Of a stretch of DNA of 64,000 bases, positions 23,003 through 35,995 are shown in pieces; position 1 is the stretch's first letter; each line of letters starts with the position of its first letter. The translations under genes were made by a program, and so were the position numbers. The stretch is taken from NCBI RefSeq assembly GCF_047948215.1, contig NC_134457.1, positions 16,776,626 through 16,840,625 on the forward strand, given 5' to 3'. This DNA comes from Lycorma delicatula. Taxonomy: Eukaryota > Arthropoda > Insecta > Hemiptera > Fulgoridae. The notes under the pieces are model-generated. The model was not told the DNA's origin. It was given only the letters and a program-made list of their open reading frames with translations, and did not search any database.

Positions 23003-23275
23003 CTAAATTAAAAATGGATAATCAAACCTTGCTAATTTTAATTTTAAAAGCTCCATATTTCTAATCAAAAAACAAGTTTTGTATTCAAGGTGATGGGAAT
23101 GTTTTCTTGTACTGATGTTTTGTTTCAGCATTAGTATACAATAACCAGTTACAGTGTGGTTAAGCAGTTCATCTTTATTTTGATAGTGCTGCAAAGACAT
23201 GACAGTTCTAGGAAGATGTTTTTCTTTGGATCTATCAGTCAAAAATTTTGATGCCCGCCTGAAACACAACTACCT
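23003..23275 (-). pseudogene. Mariner transposase fragment
   Basis: The minus-strand open stretch reads KFLTDRSKEKHLPRTVMSL then DELLNHTVTG and, beyond, KHSHHLEYKT. It resembles the mariner segment (LT..HK..R....L) followed by ...FL..IVTGDETW and ..WRH..SP. The DETW catalytic motif is not preserved. A diverged relic; assignment is moderate. Confidence 0.45.
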
Positions 23276-25229
23276 ATAACCTAAGTTTTGTGTTACAATT
23301 CTGTAAATTATTGAATGTGAAATATTTGAACATTCATTTGATAATTGTAAAATTCTCAGTTGTTTTTTTCCATAAAAACCATTTCAAAATTTACCTTATA
23401 CATAACATTTGGTCCATAACATTGCAAATTTTTATATGAATTTTAGCAGGAAATTTGTTTATCATCATTAAAAAAAAGACTGCTTGAACCTCACACTTCA
23501 TTGGACTATTTATTTTAGCTCTTATGACAATTAGGTTATTTACAATAACTAACGCTGACTGTTGTAACTAGACTGTTGTTGCAAAGATATCTACATACAA
23601 AAAAACAAGTTGTGCAATTAATATCACTTTCAATGTGATATTATTTCATTTCCTTGCAATAGTCTGATCACTAAGGATGACTGTTTCAAATCATATAGAT
23701 TAGTAAAAGAAATTAAGGAGAACTTGGCAGTAAGTCAACTTGTCTTAAATTTCTTTTTTAATGTCAAGGTAATATTAAGAAAGGGTGAATTTTGTTTCAG
23801 AAGACATCATCAGTAATAATATCATAAATAATACCTCTTCAGTTTGATGAGGTTGCTGCTTGTGAATCGATGATCAACAAAGACATAATTGGTTCAGTTA
23901 AAAGTACCAACAAAAACAAAGAATAGAACACCAAGAAAGAAGAACCAGCAATTCTGGTGAAGGAAAAAGAACCCACAAACATTCTACAAATCTAGCAATG
24001 AAGAAAAGCATTTTGAGGGTCAAAACACTCTTGTGAAGAGCAAAAATGAAATTGACCTCTATGTTATTCAAAATAAAAACAAATTAAAACACTGACTTTT
24101 ATTCAGTCTTAAATATTATTAATTTTAACAATTTCCATGTCATAAATAAAAATTGTATTTTTTTTTTATTACTTTTCCACTGATAATTGATTAATTTCAC
24201 TGATTAATGTAAATAATACACATTTACATTTCTTTTAATTAGTAAACTAAAAATAATCTGAGCTTTTGCAATTCAAAATCTATTCTCTGACCTCAAAAAT
24301 GTGAAAAACTCAATAAATCAAAACAACTACTATAATTAAAAGTAATTCTCTTTTCTCTTTACATTTAAATAAGTGATAATCACCTGTATAACATTGTCTT
24401 AAATGACAATGTGATACACCCTGTGATTTTACCCCGTTCTTTAACACTCTAGTGAAGGCTAATTTATGAGAATATTTGCAAAGACTTAAAATAAAAATAT
24501 AACATAAAAAGTTAACTGTAAGGAAATCCCTTATTTTTCTATTTAAATGACCATAACGTTAATGATGAACGTGTAATTCTAGATGAAAATTACAATAAAA
24601 GTAATTTATAAACAAAATGATAACTATTGTAAAATAAATTTTAAATATAACTAATTGATATGCACAGAATTATCAGAAATTTAAATCTCTATAACTCATG
24701 CCTGTGAAAATAAAATTTTATGATATGAAATACTCAAGTAAATAAACAATGCAAGAAATTAAACTAAGAAGACAAAAAAATTCAATTTAAAATACCTATA
24801 AATATTACTAATAACAAGAATTAAAAGATGAGTTAAGTAAAAAAGTATTTTTCCTAATACCCTTTGGTGCTTTTGAAAGGCATGTACCAAGATTTCCACA
24901 ACATCCTCAAGCCATCACAGCAGAATGTAAAGCTAATTTAGTTTATGTAAAACTAATTCTTATGTAATTTATAAAAAAAAACTCACTTTCATTTTAAAAT
25001 GCAATACTGTTTATTATATTTTGTACAGTACTTAAACACAGTTTAGTTCTTAAGTTCTCACAAAGAAAATCCTCTATTATTTTAATATAACTAATAAATA
25101 AGAAGATTAATAAAAATTATTTAGAAAATTCAGTTCATAATTTAAACAAATTTAATAATATTACAGATCCTTTTTTCTCTGTAAAAGAAATAAGATTTTA
25201 TATATACAGTAAATATTGTTTCTATGTTA
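23276..25229. other. AT-rich DNA, nothing recognised
   Basis: CpG-poor, AT-rich DNA with no supported gene on either strand. Confidence 0.5.
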
Positions 25230-26401
25230 GACGAGGGTAAGTCAATTATTATCCGCAATGTAGTTATAAATTTTATTACAATACAAATACGAAACTTACA
25301 TGTACATCGTTTTTCAACATAGTCCCCTTGCACTTCAACACACTTGGTCCATTGTTGCACAAGCTTCCTGGTGCCCTCAAAAAAGAAGGTTTTTGGTTGA
25401 GCTGCAAGCCAATGCACTGTTTCGTCCGAGATAAATCGATGACCCCTTAATGCCTCTTTGAGTGGACCAAACAAGTGGTAGTCAGATGGGGCAAGATCAG
25501 GACTATATGGAGGACGAGCCAGTACTTCAAAGTTGAGTTTCTGAAGTATTTCAGCAGTGTGGGCAGCAGTATGTGGACGGGCATTGTCGTGCAACAAGAC
25601 AACACCTTTCGACAGCAGTCCACAGTGTTTGCTTCAAATTGCAGGCTTCAGCTTGGCAGTAAGCATCTCACTGTAACACGCACTGTTTATTGTCGTGCTC
25701 CTTTCTTCATAATGTTCCAGAACTGGGCCTTGTGAGTCCCAAAAAACCGTAAGCATCAGTTTTCCTGCGGATGGTTGGGTCCCCAACTTTTTTTTTTGCA
25801 GGGTGAATTTGGATGTTTCCACTCCATACTCTGCTGTTTACTCTCCAGCTTGTAATAATGGAACCATGTTTCATCACCAGTGATGATTCTGTCTAAGAAG
25901 ATGTCCCGTTCGTTACCATAGCGATCCAAATGTTTTTGGCAGATGTCGAAGCGCATTTGTTTATGCATCTGTGTGAATGGAATTGGTACCCATCTTGCAC
26001 AAACTTTATGAAACCCAAGTCTGTTGTGGATAATTTCGTAGGTAAAACTGTGACTAATTTGCAGACGATGTGCCACTTCATCAATTGTCTGAAAAAACCA
26101 TGTCACCTGCACGCTCAATGTTTTCCTCATTTGTGGCGGTAAACAGTCGTCCGGTTCCTTCATCGTACGTAACACTTGTGCGACAATTTTTGAATTTTTC
26201 AACCCATTCATAGACTCTGTTGCGGCAACACACTGTTCCCGTACTGTACTGAAAGTTTTTGATGAATTTCGGCCCCTGATACACTTTCTGACCATAAAAA
26301 ATGGATCACTGAACGTTGCTTCTTTGGTGCAAACAGAAAGTGGAGCAGCCTTGGTAAAGGCAGGGAAGCAATAATGGAACTAAGTATAAGCTGACGACCC
26401 T
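25230..26401 (-). mobile_element. Mariner element, nearly complete, same family as 11041-11884
   Basis: The low end starts GACGAGGGTAAGTCAATTAT after a TA; the high end is AAGGGTCGTCAGCTTATACT (read inward) followed by TA. These form an imperfect inverted repeat of about 28 bp. Total 1172 bp. The low end matches the 3' end of the fragment at 11041-11884. Confidence 0.82.
25260..26300 (-). pseudogene. Mariner transposase (D,D34D), frameshifted
   Basis: Minus-strand reading: REQCVAATESMNGLKNSK region, TIDEVAHRLQISHSFTYEII, LGFHKVCARWVP, DICQKHLDRYGNERDIFLDR, ITGDETWFHYYKLESKQQS, LMLTVFWDSQGPVLEHY, LHDNARPHTAAHTAEILQKL, YSPDLAPSDYHLFGPLKEAL, then TFFFEGTRKLVQQWTKCVEV. All three catalytic aspartates are present, with 34 residues between the second and third. 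The frame breaks near 25820-25760 (LMLTVFW region), near 25620, and in the N-terminal HTH near 26200. It is a recent-looking but inactive copy. Confidence 0.85.
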
Positions 26402-26854
26402 TACTTTATGAATGTGCCTCATAACTTGTTTACTAATTGCAATGTCGGTATGGTGATTCTGATATATTTCTCTAAGTTTCTATATGTTTTACTATAATTG
26501 TGTAGATATTAATTTTTTAATGTGTAACAGAAAAATGAATATTTTTCGTATTTTATTGTTTATTCAGATTGCAGGTATTAATTTTAACTCGACAGGAATT
26601 GAGTAATTTTAGAGATTTCTTATTGGTTTTTTTCCACTTCTTATTAGACTTTCTATTAATTTTAACTTGTTTATTTTACTACTTATGCTATTATGCCTTT
26701 TAATAATGAATTGTATGACTGTTACGATACAATAAAAGTAAATGATTTTTTTTTAATTTTAATCTTTTATTATATTTTAACCATAAATATGACCTAAATA
26801 TAATTTATATGAATATAAGAAGTATAAGAACAAATTTTTATGAAGTAATGGTAA

Positions 26855-28620
26855 AGTTAAGTTTCAAATTATTATGTTGACTGAAACTTGGATCAGCGGA
26901 CATTAATTTAATTTCAGTTTAGAAGGTTATAACGTACTCATTCAAAACAATAAATTTTACAAAGAGTAACAATATAGTTTATTTATAGATAAAATATTAA
27001 ACACATAATAATGAAAGTAGAGTTAGAAAATGCAAATTCAGTTGGTATTAATCTTAGAATTGATAATGGGAACCACAAACCGATTGATGTTTATGTTAAG
27101 GCAAACCGATTGCCTTTCCAGATCATATATTCTGGCCTGGTTAGCTTAGATGCTTATCTACAGAATATACAAACAGATAATAACGTACTTTTAATAGGGG
27201 ATACAAAGCTGAATATTCTTGATAATAATAACCTGATAAATAAGTTTCTTAGTATTATGCAACTGTATGGATTTAAATCATATATAAACAAACCTGCATG
27301 ATTAAAAAACAGTCGATGGCAAAATGCAGTTAAACAGCTGCAATGACCATATTTTCTTTAAGAGTGGTTCTGTTGGGCAGAGTGATGTGATGGGTACAAG
27401 CTGAGGACTGCTATCACCGACCATAACAACTGTACTTCATTTCATATGAAACTTACAAACTTTGAAAAAGATAAGACAACAACCAATAATATTATCAATA
27501 AAATAAATTATGAAGAACTTAAATCTAGTTTAGATAAAGAAAATTGCAACGATGTATGCAATAATAATGCTCATAATATAGAAATATTAGTAACAAATTT
27601 TATTAATAAACTTACTAACTACTTTAGTAAACAAACAGATTATTAAAATACCACATAAAAATAAACCACTAAAGCAGTGGATAACTCCCGAGCATGGTAA
27701 CTGCAATGAATGAAAGAGATAAAATGCACCGTAAATTATTAAAATAACATTTCCATACAAAAGTAAAAGATTATTATAAGAAATATAGGAATACATTATG
27801 TAATAAAGAAAGCAAAAATTGATTTATTTTAATAAATTTTAACTAAATAAAAACAATATTACAACAACATGGGAATGTATTATGAAATATTAGATATGAA
27901 AAAAGAAATTATGCAACCAAAAATTGAACCTAATAAATTAAATAAATACTTTATTAATGTAGGAGAAAATTATGCAAATGAAATACTATAAAATACAAAT
28001 AACAAATCTACCTCTTTTGTTAGCCCCACCCTCTATTAATATTCTGTTCCTTAATTCAAAAAATAATACTGAAATATTAAATGTAATAAAAAATTTAAAA
28101 AATAACAAACCTGGAATTGATAGCTTTAATGCTTCTCGGTTAAAATAAATAAGTAACAATAATAAAACCACTCGATATATTTATTATGTACATGTTTTAT
28201 TGAAGGAGGTTTCCCTATTAAATTTAAAATAGCCAAAATAATTGCAATGCATAAATCAGGGGATAAAAACAACCTGGTAAATTAGAGACCGATAGATAAG
28301 TCTTGTTAAGTAACTTTTCCAAAATAATTGAAAAAAATATTGAAAACTGAATAATAAAGTTTTTTGATAAAAATAATTTTAAACATAAAAATCAATACGG
28401 CTATCAGTCTGGAAAATCAACAAAAGATGCAGTTTTACAATTAACTAGAATAATTAACAATTTTAAAAAAGCTCTAAGACTATAGCAATATTTCTCAATT
28501 TAGCTAAGGCATTTGACACGATTCCTCACAAAATTTTAATATATATACTGAATAACTGCGGTATATGAGGACCAGTAAAAGAACTGTTTGAAGACTACCT
28601 TCAGGGAATTCTAATTTTAA
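26855..28620 (+). pseudogene. CR1/jockey-like LINE relic, truncated inside the RT
   Basis: Plus strand: LTETWISGH and FSLEGYNVLIQN (endonuclease N-terminus), an open stretch 27011-27301 with NVLLIGDTKLNILDNNN and YGFKSYINKPA, a second at 27446-27646 (linker), then RT blocks NLKNNKPGIDSFNASRLK-like, ISLLSNFSKIIEKNIEN, NFKHKNQYGYQSGKSTKDAV and LNLAKAFDTIPHK. Sequence similarity stops near 28618, before the YADD block. LINE copies usually lose the 5' end, so loss of the 3' half points to a later deletion. Many stops and indels. Confidence 0.7.
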
Positions 28621-29925
28621 ATAACGCATGCTGTACTGATTTAATACATGCAGTACTATAAAACAAATTAGTCAATTACAATGAATTATGTTGTTTGTTA
28701 AGTGTTGTTTTATAATACAATACTAAAATGTTATACTTTGTAATACTTTTTTATTTAATAGAATATTTTTTTTTTAATTAGCGTAATTTTTAGTGATTTT
28801 TTATACCTAGCTAAAAAGAAACAACATGTTGTTAAAAGGTAGTAAAATCTATCATTTGATTTTACTGGGTATGTAGTTTTTCATGGACTTATTTTAACAA
28901 CAAAGTTTAAGAAACAATTCTAATGTTACATTTTAGACACTTACACCTATAAAATGTTTTAGATTAACTTGTAATAAAAAAGAGGAACACTTGTAGTTAA
29001 TTTGTTTTCATTTACAATAAGCAATATAAAAATATATTTACATTAATAAGAATGAGTAAATCTTTTATATGATTTGAAATTCCAAGCACAGTACAATAAT
29101 TATAAAACTATTTAAAGTTGGTATGACAATACCTATACAACATCTTCACTTACAAATAAAAATGGATTTTTTCAGTATTTATTTTGTTTTTTGATGATAA
29201 TAATAAAAAAATGTGAAGATTGTTAACGATCAAATATTCCAGCCATTAGCATGGCATGAATTGCCTTGCCACCTACATATGTAGTTGAATAAGAAATGTT
29301 AGAACATCAGTATAAATGGTACATAAGTAAAAACATTTGTTTATACTACTTACTGTGACAACTGTGCCCAAAGTGCTTTATCTGAAGATTCTGCTGAAGT
29401 TTTACTCTTTTTGGAAGGATTTGGTTCAGTACTGTTATTATACTGATTTAATTTATCTTAATGCACCTGAATTCAGTAAACCACAATTCTTTGAAACTGA
29501 CAAACATATAAATAGGCAGCATTCAAATTTTAATTAGAAAATTAATTTTTAATTAGAAAAAGAAAAAAAACAAAATTTTTACCTAAATTCTAAAAGAAAC
29601 GTTTAAAAGAAAAGTTATAGTATTAAAAAAGTAACAAAAACAAATCTGAGAAATTATTTATGAAGGGTAACATAATTAAGCATTCTTCCTATTTATTACA
29701 TCTTCTACCAAGATCATTCAATTACATTTGATTATAACAGATCATATTAAGCTGGGAAACTACAAATATAATACCAGAGTAATACAAGAGGAAGGAGATA
29801 AGATTATATGATACATTTGTTTGAATTCATGTAACTCTAGAACAGGTGTATTAATTTTCATATAATAGGTATAAAAAATTCCTATCAATCATGAGAGAAG
29901 CAATATATAAATACTAAAGTATATA
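28621..29925. other. AT-rich DNA, nothing recognised
   Basis: CpG-poor AT-rich sequence; no gene or clear repeat ends seen. Confidence 0.5.
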
Positions 29926-30893
29926 TGAGGTCTGTTTGAAAAGAATTTATCTATATTTTTTTCTTAAAAGTACTTTGAATGCCAGTGGTAAAAACTCGGT
30001 AGAGCTTTGTCAGTTGTTGACCAGCAGCCATTGTGTGTTAGCGTAACAAGTGCTTTTCGGTTTTTTATTGCATAAAGTATTAAGCTGCACCAAGTTCTAC
30101 CAAAAGCTTAATGATACCTAAAGTGAAACAATTCATACAATTAAAAAGGATGTTGAAAATGAAGCTATGAAATTATACAAAATAAAGAGTGGTTTAACTG
30201 TTTTCAAAATGACCAAACTTTAGCTGAGTATCAAGTGTACTGGCTGAATATTAACAAACCGAAATCCAAATGTTATTATCAACAAGAAAAGTTTGATAAT
30301 GGAAAAATGTAGTCCAACACCAAAGAAATTTCAAACTACATTTGGATAAGCAGTAGTTGTGTGCATATGATCTTAATGGACAATTTAGAGGTGGACCAAA
30401 TGAGTGCCAAAGGTGCTTTTGCTTTAGTAGAAATAGATTCATTTTGATGTTACACCCACCAACAGTGATTCTTAAGAACAATGGGCAGATTGCTATGACC
30501 TGTAAAACCAGACTGGTGGTAACCGTGAATGTTACTATTGGATCACAATAATGCACCTACTCATTGTCATGTCTACTACAGAATTTCTTGGTCTAGTTCA
30601 AAATTCCTCAGGGTTTCCAGGCACCTTAATCTTTAGACTCTCTTTGTAATTTCTGGCCAAGCTGAAGTGTTTGCTGAAAGAGTCCTGATTTGACAGCTGA
30701 AGGCCAAAATGACGAATGTGATAGTACTGGTGGTAACCATTCCAAAAAAAGACTGTGAGAAATATTTCTAACAACCAAAATAAGTTATACGAGTGTAGTT
30801 TCATGAGGATTGCTGTGATGGAGTCAAGAATTGGAAGATAATTAGGTAAGCTACTTTTCTTTCACTGGTCAAACACTTTTTAAACATATCTTA
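29926..30893 (+). mobile_element. Degraded mariner element
   Basis: The 5' end GAGGTCTGTTTGAAAAGAAT and the 3' end (reverse complement reading AAGATATGTTTAAAAAGTGT) form an imperfect inverted repeat of the kind seen in mauritiana-type mariners. Plus-strand protein traces include DHNNAPTHCH (the HDNAPAH block) and, near the end, KKDCEKYF. The length of about 970 bp implies internal deletion relative to 1.3 kb. Confidence 0.55.
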
Positions 30894-32432
30894 TACATAA
30901 ATTACAATTAGGTAGAAACAGAATTATGGAAAATAGAAGTCAAGTACCCAAATAAAATTTTAAATTATTTGAATGTCATTACATGGGATAATAAATAAAA
31001 GTGAGCAGCTTCATAACAGGCCCTTCCAAAAGAGAAGTGGTTAAAATCCAAATCAAATTCTTAAAAATAAACAATTATAATCTTCCAAAAATGGAAAGAT
31101 GTTACACATAATGTAGAAATTCAGATTTATTTAATTAGTATAATTTAAAAATTTATCAAAAGTAAATTTTTTTGTAAAACAAAACGTTTAATCATAATTT
31201 AAAATAAATTGGTCAAAGGATTTTTTGGGCATTTAGGAAATAAATTAAATATTGTAACAAAATGACTTTATTGTTCTCTTACCAGCCAATGTTCAATTTT
31301 TTTTATCATGTTCAATGAAAGTAAATGTTGTAATTCTTAATTTTATAAATAAATGATTCATTATTATTTTTAAGTACATCTGTAAATATAAATGCGAAAA
31401 AACTGAACCGTTTAATTTATTGAATACTGGTCTCTTTACTCATAAACAATAATCTGGCAGTGTATTTGTGTATTCCAAAAGGATATTTGGGATATTTGAA
31501 CTAGTACTGAAGTAAAATAAAACAGACCCTTACCCTTACCACCACTCATAGAAATAGTAAATATATTCTGTACTAATATTCACAAATATTAATTTTATTC
31601 TAATCGTGAGACTCATAATATTTTCATAACTTAAGGATAATGCTGGAAGAGGTACAAGAAAGGCTGACATGAAGCAATTTTTTATTCATTACAAAAACAG
31701 AACTTCTGAATAAGAATTTTTAGATGCGATAAAGCAAACAATATGATTTTATCACCATGAAAAAATTTATCATTCACCAAGATACCCAAAAAATATTACA
31801 TTATGAGCAACACAAATTATACTATGCAACTAACTATAAATTATACGTTTACTTGACAAGTACAACGTTTCTATATTTAATGTTAATTAAAATCAAAGTA
31901 AACATTTATTTTTGAATTGCTCAAGTAGAATTTTGTAAAATCCTGTAAGAAATTATTTTTAAGTATAGATATAGTGGCAAAAAGAGATTATAGCATTTAG
32001 AAAGGAATAACAATTAAGGGTTTGGGAGATATCATCTATAAATGTTTAAAGAGCACAATATTTGTTGAGCCAGAGAAGTGTCTGAAGACATCTTCCTGGA
32101 CCATCCTATCATCTTGGGAGTGAGGATGAACATTTTCATTTTCTATCAACATATAAAACATTAGCCTTTTAAGAATAATGAAACTAACATTTTTAATTGC
32201 CAATAAGTAATGCCTTCATTCAGCTACAAACCACTCTGATACTACACTATCAAATTTTTTTTTATTAGTAAGAAGTGCAGAAATAATGATGTTTAATGCT
32301 AAAAAAATTTTTGAAGAATTACTTCTCAAGAAAACACAAAATTAAACAAACAGAACAATTTCATTTTATTAAATTTGTAAATTTTTATGTGAAAACCATC
32401 TTTCATGAATATTATAATTATAATGAAGCAAT
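30894..32432. other. AT-rich DNA, nothing recognised
   Basis: CpG-poor; I counted only 7 CpG dinucleotides in 31001-32000. No supported gene. Confidence 0.5.
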
Positions 32433-32808
32433 TTATTTTACAGTTTTAACCAAGTTAATGTTTACAATCAATTTACATAAACTAAATGTATAACCATTTA
32501 ATGATCTAAAACAATTAGGGATGTAACTGATAAGACAATTTATTTTATAAAAGTGTAAATACAGGAAAACAACTTCACATTCAGTAATCTGGATGGAATC
32601 TAATTTAAATAAATCATTAAATCTGTATGCAATTTCAAAAATAGTTGAAACAACTACTGTTATCTTTGTTTTTAATAATATATTGTAAAATGATTTATTT
32701 AAATTTTCTATTAGAGCTTTTGTATCCTTTTCCATGTTCTTTAAAACACTTTCCACCAAGGATACCATCAGTTGGCCAGCAAATACCGAGTCCCTCTGTA
32801 AAAGAAAT
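32433..32808 (-). CDS. Possible exon of an unidentified host gene
   Basis: On the minus strand a strong acceptor (long pyrimidine run then TTTTACAG) immediately above 32808 leads into an open frame beginning RDSVFAGQLMVSLVESVLKN and continuing MEKDTKALIENLNKSF, then a more hydrophobic AT-rich tail to a stop at 32433. The first 30 residues look like normal helical protein; the rest may be intron read-through, but I see no convincing donor. I do not recognise the protein. Because the acceptor is good and the frame starts at it, a real exon is possible. Confidence 0.3.
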
Positions 32809-33559
32809 GGAAAAAAAAAATTAGTCAACAAAAAATAAAATGAAGCAAAATATCATCAATTCAGTTATCAAACATTAATATTTTGATTGCAAAATATATA
32901 AATACAAATCATATTTAATAATTAAGTGAAATATTGTTTTTATCTGTAAGAATTTATATTTAATTAATAAATACAAAAAAAATTAGCTTACAAGATCAAA
33001 GAAAGATAACATCACACTAGACTGAATTAAAAGGTGAGAGTTAAAAAATAAAATCTTATTAATTTATAAAATTAATTTTTAACCTGATAAACTAAACAAA
33101 AGGTGGTTGTAATTATATTACATAAATTAAAACTGAATGTCACAGATTGCTGTCTAGCCGTAAGTTTAGATATTTAAATGTTCAATATAGAGATTGTTGC
33201 ATTTTAAAATGAACTTACTTTTAACATGAAAAATGGAAGTAGGGTGACTGACTGTTTGGAAGCAATTCAGTGCAATGTCAAAAGAGCAAAGTATTATAAA
33301 AAGTTTGCAAAGTAAACAAAAAAGCAATATTTAATAACTTGGTTTGCATAAAAATGCTAAGAACAACAGACTTCAATTTAACAAAAAATATATGTATGAT
33401 CACAACTTAAAGGAAAACTAAAATAACTGTGACTAAAAGTAATACAAATAAAACTTGAACAGAACACCTTATTTTGAACAGAAAACAAATGTTATTAACA
33501 TTTACTTGAAAAAATTTTCGTTTTTAATATTCTAACGTACTTGCAGAATGCCATCAAAG

Positions 33560-34150
33560 TACGGTGCAAGGCCAAGATTAGTGAGTGATATAAGGGCATT
33601 TAGTAGCTCCAAGCTGGAATTTTGATATTATACAGCTATCAGGAAACATAATTTCAATAGTTACACGCAATATCTTCGCATGATCTTAAGGATAACTTAT
33701 TTTGTGCAACATTGAGAACCCACATAATCTCTGTCTTGCAAACATTGTCTTTATAACAAAAAGAATTAATTTTGTTGACATTTTGAGTAAATGAAGTCAA
33801 GGATTCAAATGCATCATTTGCTGCTGAAATGTTATTACTCTGACCAGAAGATCCAAGCAGAGAACCCCCATAGATATATCACAACCACTGTTCTCACAAC
33901 TGTTGATCAAATTTTTAGTCTGCTGAGCTGAAATATCACTGGGAGATAAAAAAATTGTCAGTGAAGACTGAGAATTCCTTATCTTCATTATTTCATTATG
34001 CTGCTTTTCTTTAGTGTGCAAAGACTGCCTTTCAGCCCATATTGCCCAGTCCAAAATGTTTTTACACAAATCACAAAAAGCACGATACACATTTCTATCT
34101 CTTCTCAACCAACTGAATTCTGGGTGTAAATTTAGTTTAACCACTGGTCA
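33560..34150 (-). pseudogene. Possible hAT-type (BED/TTF zinc-finger) transposase relic
   Basis: The minus-strand open stretch 34144-33797 reads LHPEFSWLRRDRNVYRAFCD then LCKNILDWAIW, like the N-terminal ...FPWLxxD....xxCxxC zinc-finger of hAT-derived proteins. Further down, after stops, come FPDSCIISKFQLGATKC traces (compare FPDSKIAxxLxLGRTK). Assignment rests on remembered patterns and is weak. Confidence 0.35.
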
Positions 34151-35444
34151 TTAAACAGAATCAAAATTCAATTTGAACAAACCATAGACAGAGCTCTGAC
34201 ATTAAAAAAGGATGTTGAATTTTATTGTGTACAGTTTTTTCCTGAATGATCACACAGTTTTGTCATTTCCTTTCTAAAACAAAATAAAAGACACAAAAAT
34301 GACGAGTAGCAGTAGTTGAAGAAGTTTCCTAAGTAGTGAGATCTACATGAAATCAATAGAAAAAATTGATGACAAAATCAAAATTTCAAAGATGAGTGGG
34401 TTATATTAGCTCACTGCAATAAAGTGAGTTTGGTGTGACACAAATTTTAGTAGCAAAAGGTAAAAGACACTTCCAAATTTTAATTAACAAAAAAATAATT
34501 TAGTATATAGTACTGGTCTCAATACGAATGTCAATGATATTTTTTTTTATAAAAATGAATAATAATAACTAATGAAAAGCAATAAAACTAGGGAGGCCTC
34601 TTTGAAGGAAAAAACATGGTGGCAAAAATGTTACACAATTTTTATTTGTCAAAATAAAAAATAATATTAGTCATTTCATAATTTTTCAAAATGTACTACA
34701 GCTTGTCAGAAGTAAAGAATCATTACAACACTTCATTATACGCTTTTCACCTTCATTACAACACTTTTGGATATTTGAATTAGCAAAACATTTTATTACC
34801 TTTTATTATTATTATAATTATAGATGTATGTTACTTAACTGAAATTATTCTTAAGGTTCATGTTATTCCTCCATACTATTAAATTCTATTTAACACCACC
34901 TACTCATAATATATCTTACCTTAGTTTTTCATGAAAGAAGTATTAATTTTTTTAATTTAATGTTGTGTAGTATTTTTAAAATTATATTAATTTAATTACA
35001 ATGTAGATTGTAGACATAGATAAAGATTTTTTGACCATTATAGAAATTACAAAAATAAAAAATAAAAGATAATAAATTAAGTTAATCTAATATGGAATAA
35101 ACAATAAAAATTATATTTCTGATATTAATATAAATTTAGAAATATTAGAAATGAATAAAGATGAAATATATATTTTTCATCTTATATAATATAATAATCT
35201 GTCTATACATTTTTTAATATATTAGAAAGATATTCATAAAGATGCAAACAAAATTTCAATTTGTAAACCAACAGGCAGTGTTTGAGGGGACAATCTTATA
35301 AAATCTACAACAGCAGCATAATGTTTATTACTTACATAATAAATTAATAGGCAATTTTCATTATTTTATATTTTTAAAATGCAGTTTTTAGGTAGTTTAT
35401 ATCAATAGAATTTAAAATATAATTTAACAGAACAGAGAAATAAT
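34151..35444. other. AT-rich DNA, nothing recognised
   Basis: CpG-poor AT-rich sequence up to the target duplication of the large LINE. Confidence 0.5.
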
Positions 35445-35995
35445 ATGAAACAAATGCCCTGAGGTAGGTAATCCCCACGTCCGGAACACAACATCTACGT
35501 TCCACGTCCAGGGCGGTAACAGCCGTACTTATGTACAATACATATAGCTGGCTAACGGGGCTCCGAGTAAATTCCTCGGATATGCTTTTCTTTTGACTTG
35601 TTTCCACCTTCAGGTCCCCTCATGGATTGGATTTTCGGCTACCTGCAGGATATGAACAATTTATGGATTAGGAAGTGGACATATACCAAACTTAGAGCTG
35701 GCGATGTGGCAGCCACGGTCGAAGTTATTTGCAGGTGTAACGGAGACCTTTCGTTGTCCACATGCCCCCCGCGATGGCAAGCATGTAGTTAAGGTGCCCA
35801 TGTTGTTCGGAGCATGGGAGCCCTGAAAGCCTCGGTGTGTAAGGGCCTGGAGTCAGTGCAGAGACTGCGCATCCGCTCTCTGCCAGGACATATGCCGGTT
35901 CCACCGGAGTACCAGAACGGACCTCCAGGGTTGGTAGCCCTGGAGTGGGGGTGTACCCCGGCGGCTAGCCTTACTACAGAAGGGATTTATTGTTC

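Noticed and set aside
33557..33625. Apparent exon on the minus strand (ELLNALISLTNLGLAPYFDG) with a GTACGT donor
   Set aside because: Another frame of the same segment continues the possible hAT relic (FQLGATKC...), so the splice-like signals are probably chance.
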